In this document: in pieces, positions 48,465 through 49,293 of the stretch | How the letters are laid out: every line of letters begins with the position of its first letter | Position numbering within the stretch: the stretch's first letter is position 1 | Notes under the pieces: generated by a model | Seen by the model: the letters and a program-made list of their open reading frames with translations, nothing else | What the model was told of the DNA's origin: nothing | The model's database searches: none | Position numbers and translations under genes: made by a program | DNA from: an uncultured Clostridia bacterium | Lineage (GTDB): Bacteria > Bacillota > Clostridia > Christensenellales > Borkfalkiaceae | NCBI GenBank assembly: GCA_947631905.1 | Contig: CANRND010000017.1 | Span: 1-49,293 of the forward strand | DNA: 49,293 nucleotides | Direction of reading: 5' to 3'

Positions 48465-49163
48465 ATGTTAGAAGCATTGAAAGAAAAGGTCTTAAAGGCA
48501 AATCTCGATCTCGTTAAGCACAAGTTGGTGCTGTTTACATGGGGCAATGTCTCCGAGATCGACAGAAAGAGCGGACTGATCGTCATCAAGCCCTCCGGGG
48601 TGAGCTACGACGAGATGAGAGCCGAGGATATGGTGGTCGTAGACCTCAACGGAAACGTGGTGGACGGTTCGCTCCGCCCCTCGTCCGATACGCCCACGCA
48701 TATCGAGTTTTACAAAGCGTTCCCGAAGATCGGCGGCGTCACCCACACGCACTCCACCTTTGCCACAGCCTGGGCGCAGGCGGGGAGGAGCATCCCTTTC
48801 TACGGCACGACCCATGCGGATTATTTCTACGGCGATATTCCCTGCGCGCGCTCTCTCACCAAAGAGGAGATCGAGGGGGAGTACGAAAAGAACACGGGGC
48901 TTGCCATCATCGAGAAGTTTACGGAAGATCGGCTCGATCCGCTTGAAGTGCCGGGTGTACTCATCAAGAGCCACGGCGTGTTTGCGTTCGGCAAGGACGG
49001 AGACGGATCCGTATATAATGCTACGGTCATCGAGGAGGTCGCAAAAATGGCCTTTCTCACCGAGCAGATCAATCCCACCGTGCAGCGCGCCGACCGTTTT
49101 ATGATGGATAAACATTATCTCCGCAAACACGGTAAGAACGCTTACTATGGGCAGAAGAAATAG
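48465..49163 (+). CDS. araD: L-ribulose-5-phosphate 4-epimerase
   Basis: This 232-residue class II aldolase-fold zinc enzyme interconverts L-ribulose 5-phosphate and D-xylulose 5-phosphate. [16 protein letters not shown] (His94, His96) and [14 protein letters not shown] fit the zinc site, and [21 protein letters not shown] is the phosphate-binding start. [17 protein letters not shown] has the third His. The length matches E. coli AraD (231). It is co-transcribed with the kinase and probably carries its product into the pentose phosphate pathway. Element R4 starts one base after the TAG. Confidence 0.96.
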   Translation: MLEALKEKVLKANLDLVKHKLVLFTWGNVSEIDRKSGLIVIKPSGVSYDEMRAEDMVVVDLNGNVVDGSLRPSSDTPTHIEFYKAFPKIGGVTHTHSTFATAWAQAGRSIPFYGTTHADYFYGDIPCARSLTKEEIEGEYEKNTGLAIIEKFTEDRLDPLEVPGVLIKSHGVFAFGKDGDGSVYNATVIEEVAKMAFLTEQINPTVQRADRFMMDKHYLRKHGKNAYYGQKK

Positions 49164-49164
49164 G

Positions 49165-49293
49165 TTCACGAAAAATCTTTTGCTTCGCAAAATCTTTTTC
49201 CGTGAGGAAACTTACTTTTAATACCTTAACTTAGTTGTCCTCTCGTTCGTTTCATCGGACAATAAGGCAAAAGGGTTTGCCAAATTGAGTCGC
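49165..49293 (+). repeat. Stop-anchored structured element, copy R4 (cut by window end)
   Basis: TTCACGA starts at 49165, one base after the araD stop. The 5' hairpin pairs CACGAAAAA-tc-TTTTGC with GCAAAA-tc-TTTTT-c-CGTG (49167-49204), including the bulged C. Then GAGGAAAC, a linker with TTAACTTAG and CCTCTCGTTCG, P1 GGCAAA/TTTGCC (49266-49281), and AAATTGAGTCGC at the window end; P2 would lie beyond. Confidence 0.78.

Overview
The window reads as a GC-rich chromosome segment of an endospore-forming, probably anaerobic member of the Clostridia (Bacillota). The main evidence is spoIVA with a sigma-E-like promoter, a DAP-type lysine/peptidoglycan branch (asd-dapA-dapB), a two-subunit iron-sulfur class I fumarase, a TM1266-type small regulator linked in other genomes to [FeFe]-hydrogenase systems, and strict TTGACA-17-TATAAT promoters. 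The genus cannot be fixed from sequence alone. Most genes are conserved housekeeping genes packed into short operons with 1-8 nt overlaps.

Layout. 1-3492: repeat-rich DNA, tRNA-Ala(GGC), tandem tRNA-3'-end modules, then a visibly AT-rich cassette with two unrecognised membrane-protein genes (one with a degenerate Nudix-like box), closed by an opposing tRNA-3'-end module and the tRNA-Val(CAC)-tRNA-Ala(CGC) pair. 3564-8874: fumarase subunits, divergent from a CPBP protease-rlmH pair, then an M14 peptidase, tadA and a membrane protein. 8940-12601 (minus): two tandem secreted thermolysin-like proteases. 12812-21031: prs, pth-mfd, a large foldase-like lipoprotein, uppP and a 50-residue Cys protein. 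21089-24902: aldo/keto reductase, ferritin-like protein, and a radical SAM/DUF4130 pair. 25073-28741: a two-component system and a secreted membrane-anchored protein. 28772-30618: a candidate small RNA, a membrane protein, a Cys-repeat lipoprotein and a TM1266 regulator behind an attenuator-like leader. 30970-33428: an ABC importer. 33478-34121: tRNA-Thr(GGT) flanked by broken copies of itself. 34350-37413 (minus): asd, dapA, dapB. 37611-46467: membrane protein, methyltransferase, hslO, TPR protein, repeat proteins, spoIVA and an MscS channel. 46855-49163: an FGGY sugar kinase and araD.

Two noncoding systems stand out. First, a dispersed structured element occurs at least five times. In four copies it starts one nucleotide after a stop codon, in the gene's own orientation. 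It has a long 5' hairpin with a recurrent bulged C, a CCTCTC-TTCG linker, and two short hairpins whose stems differ by compensatory changes. Second, three tRNA loci carry modules made of a tRNA 3' end, a terminator hairpin and an inverted tRNA end. At the two tRNA-Ala loci the modules share a central stem that covaries across three copies. Two of these arrays face each other around the AT-rich cassette.

Other regulatory signals are three promoters whose -10 box lies exactly 6 nt before the start codon (candidate leaderless mRNAs) and a consensus promoter inside a terminator loop driving a candidate ~95-nt RNA. All calls come from reading the sequence; no database search was run.
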